A stretch of DNA of 33,475 nucleotides from Elusimicrobiota bacterium (GTDB taxonomy: Bacteria > Elusimicrobiota > Elusimicrobia > Elusimicrobiales > UBA9959), in contig JAAYVG010000011.1 of the NCBI GenBank assembly GCA_012517285.1, forward strand, positions 1-33,475. The letters are read 5' to 3'. The notes under the pieces are model-generated. The model saw only the letters and a list, made by a program, of their open reading frames with translations. It ran no database searches and was not told the origin of the DNA. This document shows positions 13,887 through 23,207 of this stretch, in pieces. The position numbers and the translations under genes were made by a program. Position 1 is the stretch's first letter, and each line of letters opens with the position of its first letter.

Positions 13887-14440
13887 ATCACCCCCCCAGT
13901 TTTAAAAAGTTCTCTATAAAATTTTAATTTTAAATCCTTATCAGATAAAATAGGTTTATCAACTCCCCATGAAATATCTATATCAGGATCATCATATCTT
14001 ATTCCACAATCATTTTCTTTTGAGTACTCCACATCACATTTATAAACTATCTCAGCTCTATCGCTCAATGTTAGAAAGCCATGAGCAAAACCCTTAGGGA
14101 TAAAAAGCATCCATCCATTTTCTCGTGTGAGCTCGGCAGAAACCCATTTCAAAAATGTCTTTGAATTTTTTCTTAGGTCAACAGCTACATCAAATATCTT
14201 ACCGCTTACACACTTAACAAGCTTTGATTGCTCGGCTGGTGGCTTTTGGAAATGGAGCCCCCTTATAACATTTTTAATGGAGCTTGAATGATTGTCCTGA
14301 ACAAACTCAGATGTTATGCCATATCTTTCAAAATCACTCTTTTTATAGCTCTCCATAAAAAACCCACGATTGTCATTAAAAACCTGTGGTTTTATCAGTA
14401 TGACATCATCTATACCCATTCTCTCAAAATTAAATGGCAT
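13883..14440 (-). CDS. rfbC: dTDP-4-dehydrorhamnose 3,5-epimerase
   Basis: A 185-residue cupin-fold epimerase, the third step of dTDP-L-rhamnose synthesis. Catalytic His63 (RGLHFQKPP) and Tyr133 ([10 protein letters not shown]) are present at the usual places, together with NRGFFMES (24-31) and [10 protein letters not shown] (114-123). I start it at the ATG with AGGAGAG directly upstream. A TTG five codons earlier also opens the frame, but it would overlap rfbA by 26 bp instead of 11. The overlapping start inside the end of rfbA suggests coupled translation. Confidence 0.94.
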   Translation of the reverse strand: MPFNFERMGIDDVILIKPQVFNDNRGFFMESYKKSDFERYGITSEFVQDNHSSSIKNVIRGLHFQKPPAEQSKLVKCVSGKIFDVAVDLRKNSKTFLKWVSAELTRENGWMLFIPKGFAHGFLTLSDRAEIVYKCDVEYSKENDCGIRYDDPDIDISWGVDKPILSDKDLKLKFYRELFKTGGVM

Positions 14441-15314
14441 TTTTCTCTCCTGCAACCTTTAAAAGATATGAGCCGTAAGAGTTTTTGCTAAAACTAGTTG
14501 CTATTTCAACAAGCTTTTCTCTTGATATAAACCCCTGCCTGTATGCAATCTCCTCAATACAGCCAATTTTTAAACCCTGTCTTTTTTCTATTGTATATAT
14601 AAACTCACCTGCTTCTATAAGACTCTCATATGTGCCTGTGTCAAGCCATGCAAAGCCTCTTCCCATAAGCTCAACATTCAATCTGTTTTCTGAAAGATAT
14701 ATTTTATTCAAATCAGTTATCTCAAGCTCGCCTCTTTGAGATGGTTTTAGATTCTTTGATATTTTTATTACATCATTGGGATAAAAATAAAGTCCGACAA
14801 CAGCCCAGTTTGATTTAGGAATCTCGGGCTTCTCCTCTATTGAAACGACACTCTTACTGCTATCAAACTCTACAACACCATATCTTTGTGGATCATTCAC
14901 ATAATAGCCAAATACAGTTGCCATATTGGATATTAAATTTTTTCTCGCACTCGCAAGGATATCGGTCATTCCATGGCCATAAAAAACATTATCCCCAAGC
15001 ACTAATGCTACATCATCACCGCCAATGAAATCCTCACCTATTATAAATGCCTCTGCAATACCATTTGGAGCGGGCTGTTCTTTATATGATATTGAAAGCC
15101 CTAAATGACTGCCATCACCGAGGAGATCTTTAAACCTTACAAGATCCTTTGGTGTTGATATTATAAGTATATCTCTGATATCACTGAGCATAAGCACAGA
15201 AAGAGGATAGTATATCATCGGTTTGTCATAAACAGGAAGAAGCTGTTTTGACACAGCATATGTTATAGGATAAAGCCTTGTTCCACTACCACCTGCAAGT
15301 ATTATTCCTTTCAT
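14430..15314 (-). CDS. rfbA: Glucose-1-phosphate thymidylyltransferase
   Basis: A 294-residue nucleotidyltransferase that makes dTDP-glucose, the entry step of dTDP-L-rhamnose synthesis. [11 protein letters not shown] (6-16), [18 protein letters not shown] (22-39), GLAEAF-like [17 protein letters not shown] and SIEEKP segments are all characteristic of RmlA. It is the first gene of the nine-gene minus-strand operon and has a Shine-Dalgarno (CTGGAG) 6 nt before the ATG. No convincing sigma-70 promoter was found in the repeat-rich leader region. Length is typical. Confidence 0.95.
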   Translation of the reverse strand: MKGIILAGGSGTRLYPITYAVSKQLLPVYDKPMIYYPLSVLMLSDIRDILIISTPKDLVRFKDLLGDGSHLGLSISYKEQPAPNGIAEAFIIGEDFIGGDDVALVLGDNVFYGHGMTDILASARKNLISNMATVFGYYVNDPQRYGVVEFDSSKSVVSIEEKPEIPKSNWAVVGLYFYPNDVIKISKNLKPSQRGELEITDLNKIYLSENRLNVELMGRGFAWLDTGTYESLIEAGEFIYTIEKRQGLKIGCIEEIAYRQGFISREKLVEIATSFSKNSYGSYLLKVAGEKNAI

Positions 15315-15394
15315 AAAAAACTCCAGATAAACTTGTCAACTAAAAGTATAAATAATATTCTACAAATTTATTTTTATATTACCATAATAAGTTA

Positions 15395-15520
15395 TCTAAT
15401 CATCAGGATGTAGACGGATTAAATACACTGATGAAAACAGATTCATCGAGATATAGACAGATTAATTAGTTATTTGGTTGTTTAGGAAGAAGAAGCAAAA
15501 GTAACCGCGTAGGTTACTTT
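15395..15520. repeat. Repeat modules upstream of the rfb operon and the FN3 gene
   Basis: The divergent gap 15315-15614 holds 'AATCATCAGGATG..GACGGATT' and 'TGATGAAAACAGATTCATC' modules like those at 5906-6035. A decayed octamer stretch lies at about 15460-15485. A short palindrome AAAGTAACC (15498-15506)/GGTTACTTT (15512-15520) has a GCGTA loop, and its core AACCGCGTAGGTT is the hairpin arm of the compound repeats. No gene is seen. Confidence 0.7.
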
Positions 15521-15578
15521 GGTTAGTGGCAGTTAATGTGAAAGTCGGGATTAAATACGAAAGAACATAAATATTTAA

Positions 15579-15607
15579 TTGCTTTTTAATTACCTATCAT
15601 ATAAAAT
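15579..15607 (+). promoter_or_regulatory. Possible leaderless promoter of the FN3 gene
   Basis: TTGCTT (15579-15584), a 17-nt spacer and TAAAAT (15602-15607) are followed by 7 nt and the ATG at 15615. The -35 is weak (three of six). The -10 matches the box seen before the ATPase genes, and no Shine-Dalgarno site precedes the ATG. Confidence 0.4.
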
Positions 15608-15614
15608 ATATATA

Positions 15615-18600
15615 ATGGCTTTTTATAAAAAGATTAATATATTGATAGATTTTATTGTTTTGTCTTTTTTTTTATCATTAAAGGCATATTCGGCTGATCT
15701 CACTGTTAATCAAACCGTTCATATAACATCAATAACATACCAGTGGAATGCCGTGGGCACAAACAATTACACAACAGTTCTATCCACACACTCAGATTTT
15801 TCATATCCTATTATATCAGAAACAATAAGCACTAACTCCACAGACTACCTATCACTTAAAGGAAATACCCAATACTATTTCAAGGTTAAGATCTCCACAA
15901 AGGATGACTCCGCATACACATCTGTTTCTACAGTTACGTACACACAAACTCCTTATAACATTGAAGCCACATACAATCAATATCAATCAGAAACAACTGC
16001 ACAGATAGTTATTAACTTTCCAGATGAAAATGCCCCTGATACAACATATCAGATAGATTATTCTTCCAACGTCTCCTATAACCCTAAAAATAGTAAATCA
16101 TACACTGGAGTTCCACCCTTTCCCGTGAACGGTCTTTTAACCAACACTACATACTATTTTAAGGTTAAAGCCTTTGATAGAGAGTCAAGGCCCACCAACT
16201 TCTCTGAATCATTTTCAACTCAAACGGTGGCAAAGACTCCTGATGACTTTAACACTCAAATATATGAAACGAGCTCAACATTTAACTGGTCGCCTATTAA
16301 TGGTCCAGAGCAAGAAAACTCATCCTCAGGATATAAACTTTTAGTAACAGAAGATGCGGAGTATAAGATAATAGTATCATCATATAATATTGATAAAGAT
16401 ATAGGTTCACAAACAATAGAAAATCTTACGAGGAATACAAAATATTACTATAAATTTTCTGTTTTAAACTCAATAGGAGTTGAGAGCTTTATACCCGGAA
16501 GTTTTTATACGCTCACATCAAAGCCATCAAACTTTAAAATAATAAATTATTCATCAAGCTCTGTCAGAGCAGGATGGAACAGATTCCCTTCATCACCACC
16601 ATCCGATACAGCACTTCTATTTAGACTTGAGGCATCAACCACAAACAATTTCATAAATATAATATCATCCATAACATATGATATGAGTATTTCTACACTT
16701 TCCATAGATACTCTTGATAGTAATACGACCTATTACTTCAGGGTTGGTGCTTTTAATATGGCTGGATATTCAAATTATTCTGATATCTTATCCACATTAA
16801 CACTAAGCATGCCGATACACGACTCAACGATAGAATACATAAAGACTCCGCGATCAATAACGGCAGTTTTTCCAAACTCACCAAAAAACTTTGAGCCACT
16901 TACATCATACGGTTATTCATTTGAGATATCAACAAACAATTTTTTTAGTGTATATCTTTCATCATATACACCCAATGTTGATGATAATTCTCTTACAATA
17001 TCAGGACTTAGGCCAAACACAACATACTATCTTAGACTTGCCACCTACAACAGGAATATGGTTCCAAATTATTCAGAAATAAGGAAAGAGTTAACACCTC
17101 TGCCACAGATATCACCTGATGTCTTTGTAACATATTACTCAAGCGATACTGTATCCATACATTACTCAACAGTGGATGCTGATGGTTATGTTGTAGAGCT
17201 CAGTACAACCAACGATTTCAGCAATATTTCCTACTCATCAGCAACGTATTCAAATGATATTTCAACGCTTACTATAACTCCTGTTAATTCTGATACCCTT
17301 TATTACATAAGAGAGGGCTCAATTTTTCCTGGTGCAACAATATATAAGAATGCAGAACCATACTATATAAGGACACTTTCTCCTCCTCCAACCGATCTTC
17401 AGATTGATAGTGTTAATATTTCAAGCATAACTATGAGATGGACACCTTCAGCATGTAAGGGTTATTCATTAGAGGCATCTACATCCTCACAGTTTACAAA
17501 TCCAATAACTTCGGTTATAATGGATCCAAATCTATCTGTTATGAGTGTAGGAGGGCTTAAACCGAATACAACATATTATCTGAGGGTTGGAAGCATAAAC
17601 TCTGCCAATGCTAAAAATTATATAACATCCCCTTCCACACCAACGCTGGCCAATTTCACTATTGAGAAACCTTTGACGAGGCTTACAACATATTCGATGC
17701 AAATAAACTGGGACAAGAATTCAAATCCCGATGACACGCTGTATGATATAGAAATCTCATCAACTGGTTTTACTGATGGTATTATCTATTCATCAAAAAC
17801 ATACAACAGTTTTGCATACTTTGACTCACTTAAATCAAACACTACATACTACAAAAGGATTACCTCATTCAACAGAGCAATGAGACCAACAGGACCCATA
17901 AGCTTTACACCAGTTGCAACTCTTGCATATAAGCCACATCTTCTAACAGTAAACAATTCTACACGCTCTATAAATGTAATATGGGATGATACAAACAATG
18001 CCTTCGGTACACCATATCTGGTTGAGGTCTCATCAACAAACTTTGAATCAATAATTTCATCAAGAACTCTTATGAAATCATCAACATTTTATGATCTCAA
18101 TGCAAACACACCGTATTTCTTAAGGCTATCAGCTATAAATTTTAGTGGAATACCTTCGGAATATGAAAGTTATATTACCACAACCTGTGTTGAAATTCCA
18201 TCGATATCAACTCCAACATTTTTGAATGTTTTGCTTGATGGCTTTACAGCCCAGTGGTCAAACAATTATAACTCCACGCATACAATATATAGCGTCGAGG
18301 CATCAACAAAAACTGATTTTTCAACAATATTCAGATCTGTTGATACAATGGATACTATACTGGTTTTTCCAGATCTCAACTACAACACTCAGTATTATAT
18401 AAGAATAAAAGCAAAGGGGTTGATACCTAACAATGAAAGCGATTATTTTTATCTTGGCAGCATATCAACGCTTTACAGAGAGGAGCAGACTATAGATAAT
18501 AAGAAGGAAGAGATTGTTTCAATACCATATTCATACGGAGCGATACAGGTTATAATACCACCATATGCTTTAGGAAGTGCAACAAAGGTTTTTATAGAAC

Positions 18601-19163
18601 CGGATTTAAATCCACCAGCACCAAAATCGAAAGCTGGCAATTTAAGGCCAACGGGATTTGCAGCCAGAGTTTATATATTTCCAGTGGTTTTATATAACGG
18701 TTTTATGGAGGTAAGAATTCCATTTAGCACCATACCATCATCATTTGATATGAATAAACTCATACTTGCAAGGTATGATGAAAGTGCAAAGCTATGGGTT
18801 CCGATTGAATCATATCAGGAGAACAATTATATTGTTGGCAAAACTTACCATTTTTCAACATTCCAGATAATGGAGTTTGAGGAATCTCAAAGCGTCGAAG
18901 ATGTAAAAATATATCCCAATCCATACAAGCCAAACACAAACATGGGTAAGGTAAATTTTTCAAATATGCCGGGCGACACTGATATACACATATATACTGT
19001 TATGGGCAAGCTTATTAAAAAATTAAAGGCTAACAAAAGTGGATTTGTTCAATGGGATTCAAAGAACTCTGATGGGAGAGAGGTGGCAAGCGGGGTATAT
19101 CTTGTAATTTTTAAGGACAAAAATGGTAATAAGGTAATAAAGAAACTGGCCATAGAGAAATAA
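15615..19163 (+). CDS. Secreted multi-FN3 protein with C-terminal sorting-type domain
   Basis: About 1182 residues from the ATG; an upstream in-frame TTG at 15579 would spoil the signal-peptide start. A signal peptide (KINILIDFIVLSFFLSLKAYSA) opens the protein. Ten fibronectin-III-like repeats follow, each marked by an 'N-T-x-Y-Y-x-R/K-V' strand (from NTQYYFKV to NTQYYIRI) at 90-99-residue spacing. Next comes a ZU5-like segment (GAIQVIIPPYALGSATKV), then KIYPNPYKPN and a final FlgD-like/type-IX-sorting-like domain ending GVYLVIFKDKNGNKVIKKLAIEK. It is Ser/Thr/Tyr-rich and probably cell-surface or exported, perhaps an adhesin or carbohydrate-binding protein. Its stop overlaps the start of the PorV-like gene by one base (TAATG), which suggests that the two products work together. 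Confidence 0.88.
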   Translation: MAFYKKINILIDFIVLSFFLSLKAYSADLTVNQTVHITSITYQWNAVGTNNYTTVLSTHSDFSYPIISETISTNSTDYLSLKGNTQYYFKVKISTKDDSAYTSVSTVTYTQTPYNIEATYNQYQSETTAQIVINFPDENAPDTTYQIDYSSNVSYNPKNSKSYTGVPPFPVNGLLTNTTYYFKVKAFDRESRPTNFSESFSTQTVAKTPDDFNTQIYETSSTFNWSPINGPEQENSSSGYKLLVTEDAEYKIIVSSYNIDKDIGSQTIENLTRNTKYYYKFSVLNSIGVESFIPGSFYTLTSKPSNFKIINYSSSSVRAGWNRFPSSPPSDTALLFRLEASTTNNFINIISSITYDMSISTLSIDTLDSNTTYYFRVGAFNMAGYSNYSDILSTLTLSMPIHDSTIEYIKTPRSITAVFPNSPKNFEPLTSYGYSFEISTNNFFSVYLSSYTPNVDDNSLTISGLRPNTTYYLRLATYNRNMVPNYSEIRKELTPLPQISPDVFVTYYSSDTVSIHYSTVDADGYVVELSTTNDFSNISYSSATYSNDISTLTITPVNSDTLYYIREGSIFPGATIYKNAEPYYIRTLSPPPTDLQIDSVNISSITMRWTPSACKGYSLEASTSSQFTNPITSVIMDPNLSVMSVGGLKPNTTYYLRVGSINSANAKNYITSPSTPTLANFTIEKPLTRLTTYSMQINWDKNSNPDDTLYDIEISSTGFTDGIIYSSKTYNSFAYFDSLKSNTTYYKRITSFNRAMRPTGPISFTPVATLAYKPHLLTVNNSTRSINVIWDDTNNAFGTPYLVEVSSTNFESIISSRTLMKSSTFYDLNANTPYFLRLSAINFSGIPSEYESYITTTCVEIPSISTPTFLNVLLDGFTAQWSNNYNSTHTIYSVEASTKTDFSTIFRSVDTMDTILVFPDLNYNTQYYIRIKAKGLIPNNESDYFYLGSISTLYREEQTIDNKKEEIVSIPYSYGAIQVIIPPYALGSATKVFIEPDLNPPAPKSKAGNLRPTGFAARVYIFPVVLYNGFMEVRIPFSTIPSSFDMNKLILARYDESAKLWVPIESYQENNYIVGKTYHFSTFQIMEFEESQSVEDVKIYPNPYKPNTNMGKVNFSNMPGDTDIHIYTVMGKLIKKLKANKSGFVQWDSKNSDGREVASGVYLVIFKDKNGNKVIKKLAIEK

Positions 19164-20110
19164 TGAAAAAAATTTTAATGCTATATATTATACTTATTTC
19201 AAACAAACCACTCTTTTCAGCTTTTGATAGTTCATCTCATGGAACAACTGCAGCAGAAATACTTGAGCTTAATATAAATCCGAGGTGCGTTGCTATGGGA
19301 GAGGCTTGCACATCAAATATATATGATGCATCAACAATAGATATAAATCCAGCAAGCCTTGTCAAGGTAAAGAAGGATTCTTTCTACCTTTCCTACAACA
19401 AACTTTTTGAAGATATATCGGTAGGGAATATATCATATGCAAGAAAAATTGGTAAGAATGTTGGTTCATTCGGGGTTGGAGTAAAGTATCTTAACTGGGG
19501 TGATATAACAAAAACAGATGACTATGCAAATGATATTGGTGTTATGACACCAAATGAGATGGTGGTTGAGATGGGATTTGCCACATATCTAACAGGTCTT
19601 ACAAAGGATGAAGAGGACAGGCTTGTTTTTGGAGGCATCGGTAAATTTATAAGGACACAAATAGACTCATCGGCAACAACCCTTTCAGCAGATATAGGTG
19701 TTCTATTCCCATATCTCTTTGATAGAAGACTTCTTATGTCCTTTGCTTTTCAAAACATCATAGGAACTATAAAAATGGATAAGGACAACTACAACATAAC
19801 AAAAATAATAAAATTTGGCAGCAGTGTATTTTTAAACCAGAACATAACCATAAACTCTGATATAATAATGCCAGAAAACTCGTTTCTTTATTTTGCAATT
19901 GGGATTGAAGGGAAAATAGACATCAATAAAAGAACCAAGCTTTTTCTAAGAGCGGGTGGAAATACAAGAAACATATCGGATCTAAACGGGTTCAGGAGTG
20001 CAAGTTTTGGATTTGGAGTAAGACACTGGGAATATACATTTGATTATTCATTTTCACCATTTGGAGATTTAGGAAACATCAACAGGATATCACTGTCGCT
20101 TAATTATTAA
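19163..20110 (+). CDS. PorV/PorQ-like outer-membrane beta-barrel protein
   Basis: A 315-residue protein with a signal peptide (cleavage near LFSA, residues 17-20). The mature N-terminus, GTTAAEILELNINPRCVAMGEACT...DASTIDINPASL, is the hallmark of the PorV/UPF0164 family (FadL-like barrels): a 'G..aa..L.i...aR..amG.a......d..a...NPA.L' pattern. Alternating aromatic strands and a final strand ending FDYSFSPFGDLGNINRISLSLNY fit a barrel. In Bacteroidota, PorV shuttles type IX cargo with C-terminal sorting domains. The coupled upstream gene encodes just such a domain, so a similar export or attachment partnership is plausible, but no other secretion component is visible here. Confidence 0.85.
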   Translation: MKKILMLYIILISNKPLFSAFDSSSHGTTAAEILELNINPRCVAMGEACTSNIYDASTIDINPASLVKVKKDSFYLSYNKLFEDISVGNISYARKIGKNVGSFGVGVKYLNWGDITKTDDYANDIGVMTPNEMVVEMGFATYLTGLTKDEEDRLVFGGIGKFIRTQIDSSATTLSADIGVLFPYLFDRRLLMSFAFQNIIGTIKMDKDNYNITKIIKFGSSVFLNQNITINSDIIMPENSFLYFAIGIEGKIDINKRTKLFLRAGGNTRNISDLNGFRSASFGFGVRHWEYTFDYSFSPFGDLGNINRISLSLNY

Positions 20111-20114
20111 AAAA

Positions 20115-20675
20115 CTACTTGTCAGCTTCATCAGGAATAATTCTTTCAATTACAGGGAACTCTGATATCCTCAGACTTGAAATATCATTTAAAAACTGCT
20201 TTTTATCCTCTTTGTTCAACTTACCCCAATCCGAAGAAAAACTTTTCATAGAGAGGTCAAAAAGATACCAGTTTATATTTTCTTTCAGATCATCATAGAG
20301 CGGGTTGAGTGTTAATTTTATACGATAACTTCCTCTGCTACTATCGCCTTTAACAGCTCCCCCCTCAGCTCCGCTAAAATCTATATTTTTTTTGTTGCTT
20401 ATGATATATCTGAATGGATATGTTGATATCCCATAATACCTCAATTTAAAATCATTCCTTAGCTCTAAATTTGTAAGACCACTATAAATATTAAATGGAA
20501 GTTTATAAATATATTTAAAATCTGTAAAACTGTTAAATCTTATAGAATAGGTAAGATAAGTCTTAGTTCCGCTATTATTTTTATCCATTGTAAGATAAAC
20601 TTTAGAATCATCAGTGGTGCTACTAGGAGTCTGTGAAAAAAGGGTTAAACTTAGAAATATAAATATAAATTTCAT
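20115..20675 (-). CDS. Exported protein of unknown function
   Basis: A 186-residue protein with a short signal peptide (MKFIFIFLSLTLFSQ). No family is recognised. The mature part has alternating strand-like stretches (KVYLTMDKN, TYLTYSIRF, RIKLTLNP) and a charged C-terminus (DEADK), which suggests a small beta-rich periplasmic or surface protein. Its start overlaps the end of the upstream lipoprotein gene by 4 bp, so the two are one operon. It converges on the PorV-like gene with only 4 bp between the two stop codons and no terminator visible, so read-through antisense RNA is possible. Confidence 0.75.
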   Translation of the reverse strand: MKFIFIFLSLTLFSQTPSSTTDDSKVYLTMDKNNSGTKTYLTYSIRFNSFTDFKYIYKLPFNIYSGLTNLELRNDFKLRYYGISTYPFRYIISNKKNIDFSGAEGGAVKGDSSRGSYRIKLTLNPLYDDLKENINWYLFDLSMKSFSSDWGKLNKEDKKQFLNDISSLRISEFPVIERIIPDEADK

Positions 20676-21856
20676 TTCTGAAAAAGTCTGTTTAAAAGCT
20701 CCTTTGCCATTTTATTCTGAGGATCATACTTTATAGCATCATTTAACAGATCATTTATATTCTTTTCTATTCTTGCTTTCTTAGAATCTGATATGTTATC
20801 GTCTATAAGAACGCTCATCATAGCAGCCTTCAGTGAAAGAACGCTTGAAATAAATTTATCACTGTCAGAAAATGGAAGCTGTGTTATGCTTTCAGTGGAA
20901 GATATAACATTATCAAGCTCACCCAGACTATCATAAATAAAGTTCACTAATTTTGTCTTATCCTTTTTCATCAGAGATAGCGATAGCTGATTCTGAAACT
21001 CAGTTTCTATAAGATTTTTCTTAGCAGGATAAAAACTATCATCTACTCTCAATGCTGCCTTGTAGTATATAATAGCATTAGAATAATCCTTCTTAGCAAA
21101 ATATTTGTTGCCCTCAACAGTATATTTAATAAGCTTTGCAAAATCAGGGGTCACTGTGCTTTTATCAAGTATCTGACAGTTTCTGTTTATCGAAGGCATT
21201 TTAGCATTTATATCACTCACAGATGATGTGAAATAATAGTAAAGGCCAGGATCTGCATCTTTAAAAAAAAGACGATTATTTAGATCTATGACTTCTTTTA
21301 TACCTCTGGAATAAGAACAGTATCTGTTAAGGTAGTCCATTGTCTCATCATAGCTGTTATAGAGAGATAGTTCACCATATGATTGAGTCCAATAGAGCAG
21401 ATTGGTAGAAACAAGAAATGATAGAATTTTAAAATTCTTATTGCTCTGACTTCTTTTATCAAAATCATCCTTCAGAGTGCTAAGATTGTAAAGATCACCC
21501 TTTAATGAAAATATATTGATTATATTCAGATATACATCCCAGCTCTGAGGATTTTTCTCCACATACTTTTTATAAAATTTAAGCTCATTCTCATAAGCCT
21601 TTATATAACCAGCTTTAAGACTTGCCTGAGTTACATTGTCAACAAGCTCTATTGACTCAGGTATGTTGTTCTTATAATCCAAAGCCTTCATCAAATAATC
21701 GTAAAACTTATCTATTTCTCTTTCAGAAACTTCATTGCTATGAGCAATCTTTTTAGCCTTATTAAAATAATACCCCCCTATCTGCTGGTTGACAAGATTG
21801 CATGAGGAAAAGCTCAAAGCAACAAAAAAAGAAATTATAACCACTTTTAGTTTCAT
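20672..21856 (-). CDS. TPR-like lipoprotein of unknown function
   Basis: A 394-residue protein with a lipoprotein signal (MKLKVVIISFFVALSFSSC; lipid-anchored Cys19). The body is helical and TPR-like: GYYFNKAKKIA near 28-38, an imperfect repeat at KYFAKKDYSNAIIYYKAALRVDDSFYPAKKNLIE (about 250-285), and a final ALL-like stretch IKYDPQNKMAKELLNRL. Such lipoproteins usually scaffold other envelope proteins. The downstream exported protein is its obvious partner. A clear AGGAG Shine-Dalgarno site lies before the ATG. No named family could be assigned. Confidence 0.8.
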   Translation of the reverse strand: MKLKVVIISFFVALSFSSCNLVNQQIGGYYFNKAKKIAHSNEVSEREIDKFYDYLMKALDYKNNIPESIELVDNVTQASLKAGYIKAYENELKFYKKYVEKNPQSWDVYLNIINIFSLKGDLYNLSTLKDDFDKRSQSNKNFKILSFLVSTNLLYWTQSYGELSLYNSYDETMDYLNRYCSYSRGIKEVIDLNNRLFFKDADPGLYYYFTSSVSDINAKMPSINRNCQILDKSTVTPDFAKLIKYTVEGNKYFAKKDYSNAIIYYKAALRVDDSFYPAKKNLIETEFQNQLSLSLMKKDKTKLVNFIYDSLGELDNVISSTESITQLPFSDSDKFISSVLSLKAAMMSVLIDDNISDSKKARIEKNINDLLNDAIKYDPQNKMAKELLNRLFQK

Positions 21857-21868
21857 TAAAACTCCTAT

Positions 21869-21955
21869 GGAACGGATATCAGAAGACAGAAATCAAAGGA
21901 CATAATAAAATGGATGCTTTATTTATCTGACTTCTGACCTCTGTCATCTGTTATT
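21869..21955. repeat. Inverted heptamer array downstream of tdh
   Basis: Plus-strand units CAGAAGA, CAGAAAT and a decayed CAAAGGA (21872-21893) are followed after about 35 bp by the opposite orientation. Read on the minus strand, that half is CAGATGA, CAGAGGT, CAGAAGT, CAGATAA. The inverted layout could fold into a long imperfect hairpin between tdh and the lipoprotein gene, but it lacks a terminal T run. Confidence 0.65.
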
Positions 21956-22978
21956 TTACCACTTAATTATAACCTTTCCAGACTTTCCGCTATCCATAAT
22001 CTCAAAAGCTTTCTGATAATCATCAACTGAAAACTTATGGGTTATAACAGGCTTTATATCCAATCCACTCTGTATCATAGCAGCCATCTTATACCATGTT
22101 TCAAAAACTTCTCTACCGTATATACATTTTATAAAAAATGCTTTGAATATCACACTTCCCCAAGGTATTTTTGTATCATCTGGTAGGAGACCGAGCAAAC
22201 CTATCCTTGCTCCCATTCTAAGAGCTTTAAGCATATCATTGAACGCAACAGGACTTCCGCTCATCTCATAACCGACATCAAATCCCTCAGTCATCTTTAG
22301 TTTCCTCATAACATCATCAAGGCTTTCTTTTCTTGAATCAACAACATTTTTTATACCACACTGTTTTGCAAGATTTATTCTGTAATCATTTATATCAGTT
22401 ATAACGACATTCCTTGCACCTATATGCTGTGCAACTACTGCTCCCATAATTCCTATAGGACCAGCACCAGTGATAAGAACATCCTCACCAACAAGATCAA
22501 ATGAAAGAATAGTATGAACTGCATTGCCAAGCGGATCAAGGACTGATGCTTCATCATCTGTAAGCTCATCTGGAACAGGAAAAATATTTTCATGAGGCAT
22601 GACAAGATATTCTGCAAATGCACCCGGAATGTTCACCCCTATTCCCTTTGTATTTATACATAGATGCCTCTTACCAGCCCTGCAGCTCCTGCAGTAACCA
22701 CAAGTGACATGGCCTTCACCACTGACCCTCTGGCCTATTTTCAAACCTTTTACATTTTTACCCATTTCAACAATATTGCCAACAAATTCATGACCTATAA
22801 CCATAGGAACATGGATTGTATCCTGCGCCCACTGATTCCAATCATATATATGTATATCAGTTCCACATATAGCAGTCTGTTTTATTTTAACCTTCACATC
22901 ATTGTCTCCACAAACAGGTTCAGGAACATCTCCCATCCATATACCTTTTTTTGCTTCCTTTTTAATAAGAGCTTTCAT
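21956..22978 (-). CDS. tdh: L-threonine 3-dehydrogenase
   Basis: A 340-residue zinc-dependent medium-chain dehydrogenase oxidising L-threonine to 2-amino-3-ketobutyrate with NAD. Catalytic-zinc ligands C38, H63 and E64 ([23 protein letters not shown]) and structural-zinc cysteines C93, C96, C99 and C107 ([15 protein letters not shown]) sit at the positions known for the E. coli enzyme. The NAD site is GAGPIG (171-176). [21 protein letters not shown] is a Tdh-specific segment. A GGAGG Shine-Dalgarno precedes the ATG. The usual partner gene kbl (2-amino-3-ketobutyrate CoA ligase) is not adjacent. The gene stands alone between two inverted heptamer arrays. Confidence 0.95.
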   Translation of the reverse strand: MKALIKKEAKKGIWMGDVPEPVCGDNDVKVKIKQTAICGTDIHIYDWNQWAQDTIHVPMVIGHEFVGNIVEMGKNVKGLKIGQRVSGEGHVTCGYCRSCRAGKRHLCINTKGIGVNIPGAFAEYLVMPHENIFPVPDELTDDEASVLDPLGNAVHTILSFDLVGEDVLITGAGPIGIMGAVVAQHIGARNVVITDINDYRINLAKQCGIKNVVDSRKESLDDVMRKLKMTEGFDVGYEMSGSPVAFNDMLKALRMGARIGLLGLLPDDTKIPWGSVIFKAFFIKCIYGREVFETWYKMAAMIQSGLDIKPVITHKFSVDDYQKAFEIMDSGKSGKVIIKW

Positions 22979-22994
22979 ATAGCCTCCAATAAAA

Positions 22995-23095
22995 TAAAAA
23001 TCAGAAATCAGAGTACAGAAGACGGAAGTCAGAGGTCAGAAATAATGAGTTCTTTTAAAATCTGACATCTGATTTCTGTTTTCTGACTTATGCTT
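22995..23095. repeat. Inverted heptamer array upstream of tdh
   Basis: Plus-strand units CAGAAAT, CAGAGTA, CAGAAGA, CGGAAGT, CAGAGGT, CAGAAAT run from about 23003 to 23044. After a short AT spacer the opposite orientation follows. On the minus strand it reads CAGAAAA, CAGAAAT, CAGATGT, CAGATTT. It lies in the 229-bp gap before tdh. The remaining part (23096-23207) is AT-rich with no gene. Confidence 0.65.
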
Positions 23096-23207
23096 ATCAT
23101 TAGCATTAATAACATTCTATAATTTTTATAAGCAAACTTACAATTATTGATATTAAAGTTTTTATGGAATAAAAGATAAGAATATTTTTTAATAATTTTT
23201 TATGATA

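Noticed and set aside
15334-15339. Perfect minus-strand TTGACA as a promoter for rfbA
   Set aside because: A -10 at normal spacing would fall on the start codon and past the Shine-Dalgarno site; no TATAAT-like hexamer fits.
16891-17082. Alternative-frame forward open frame inside the FN3 gene
   Set aside because: Shadow of the long repetitive coding region; no start signal and low-complexity composition.
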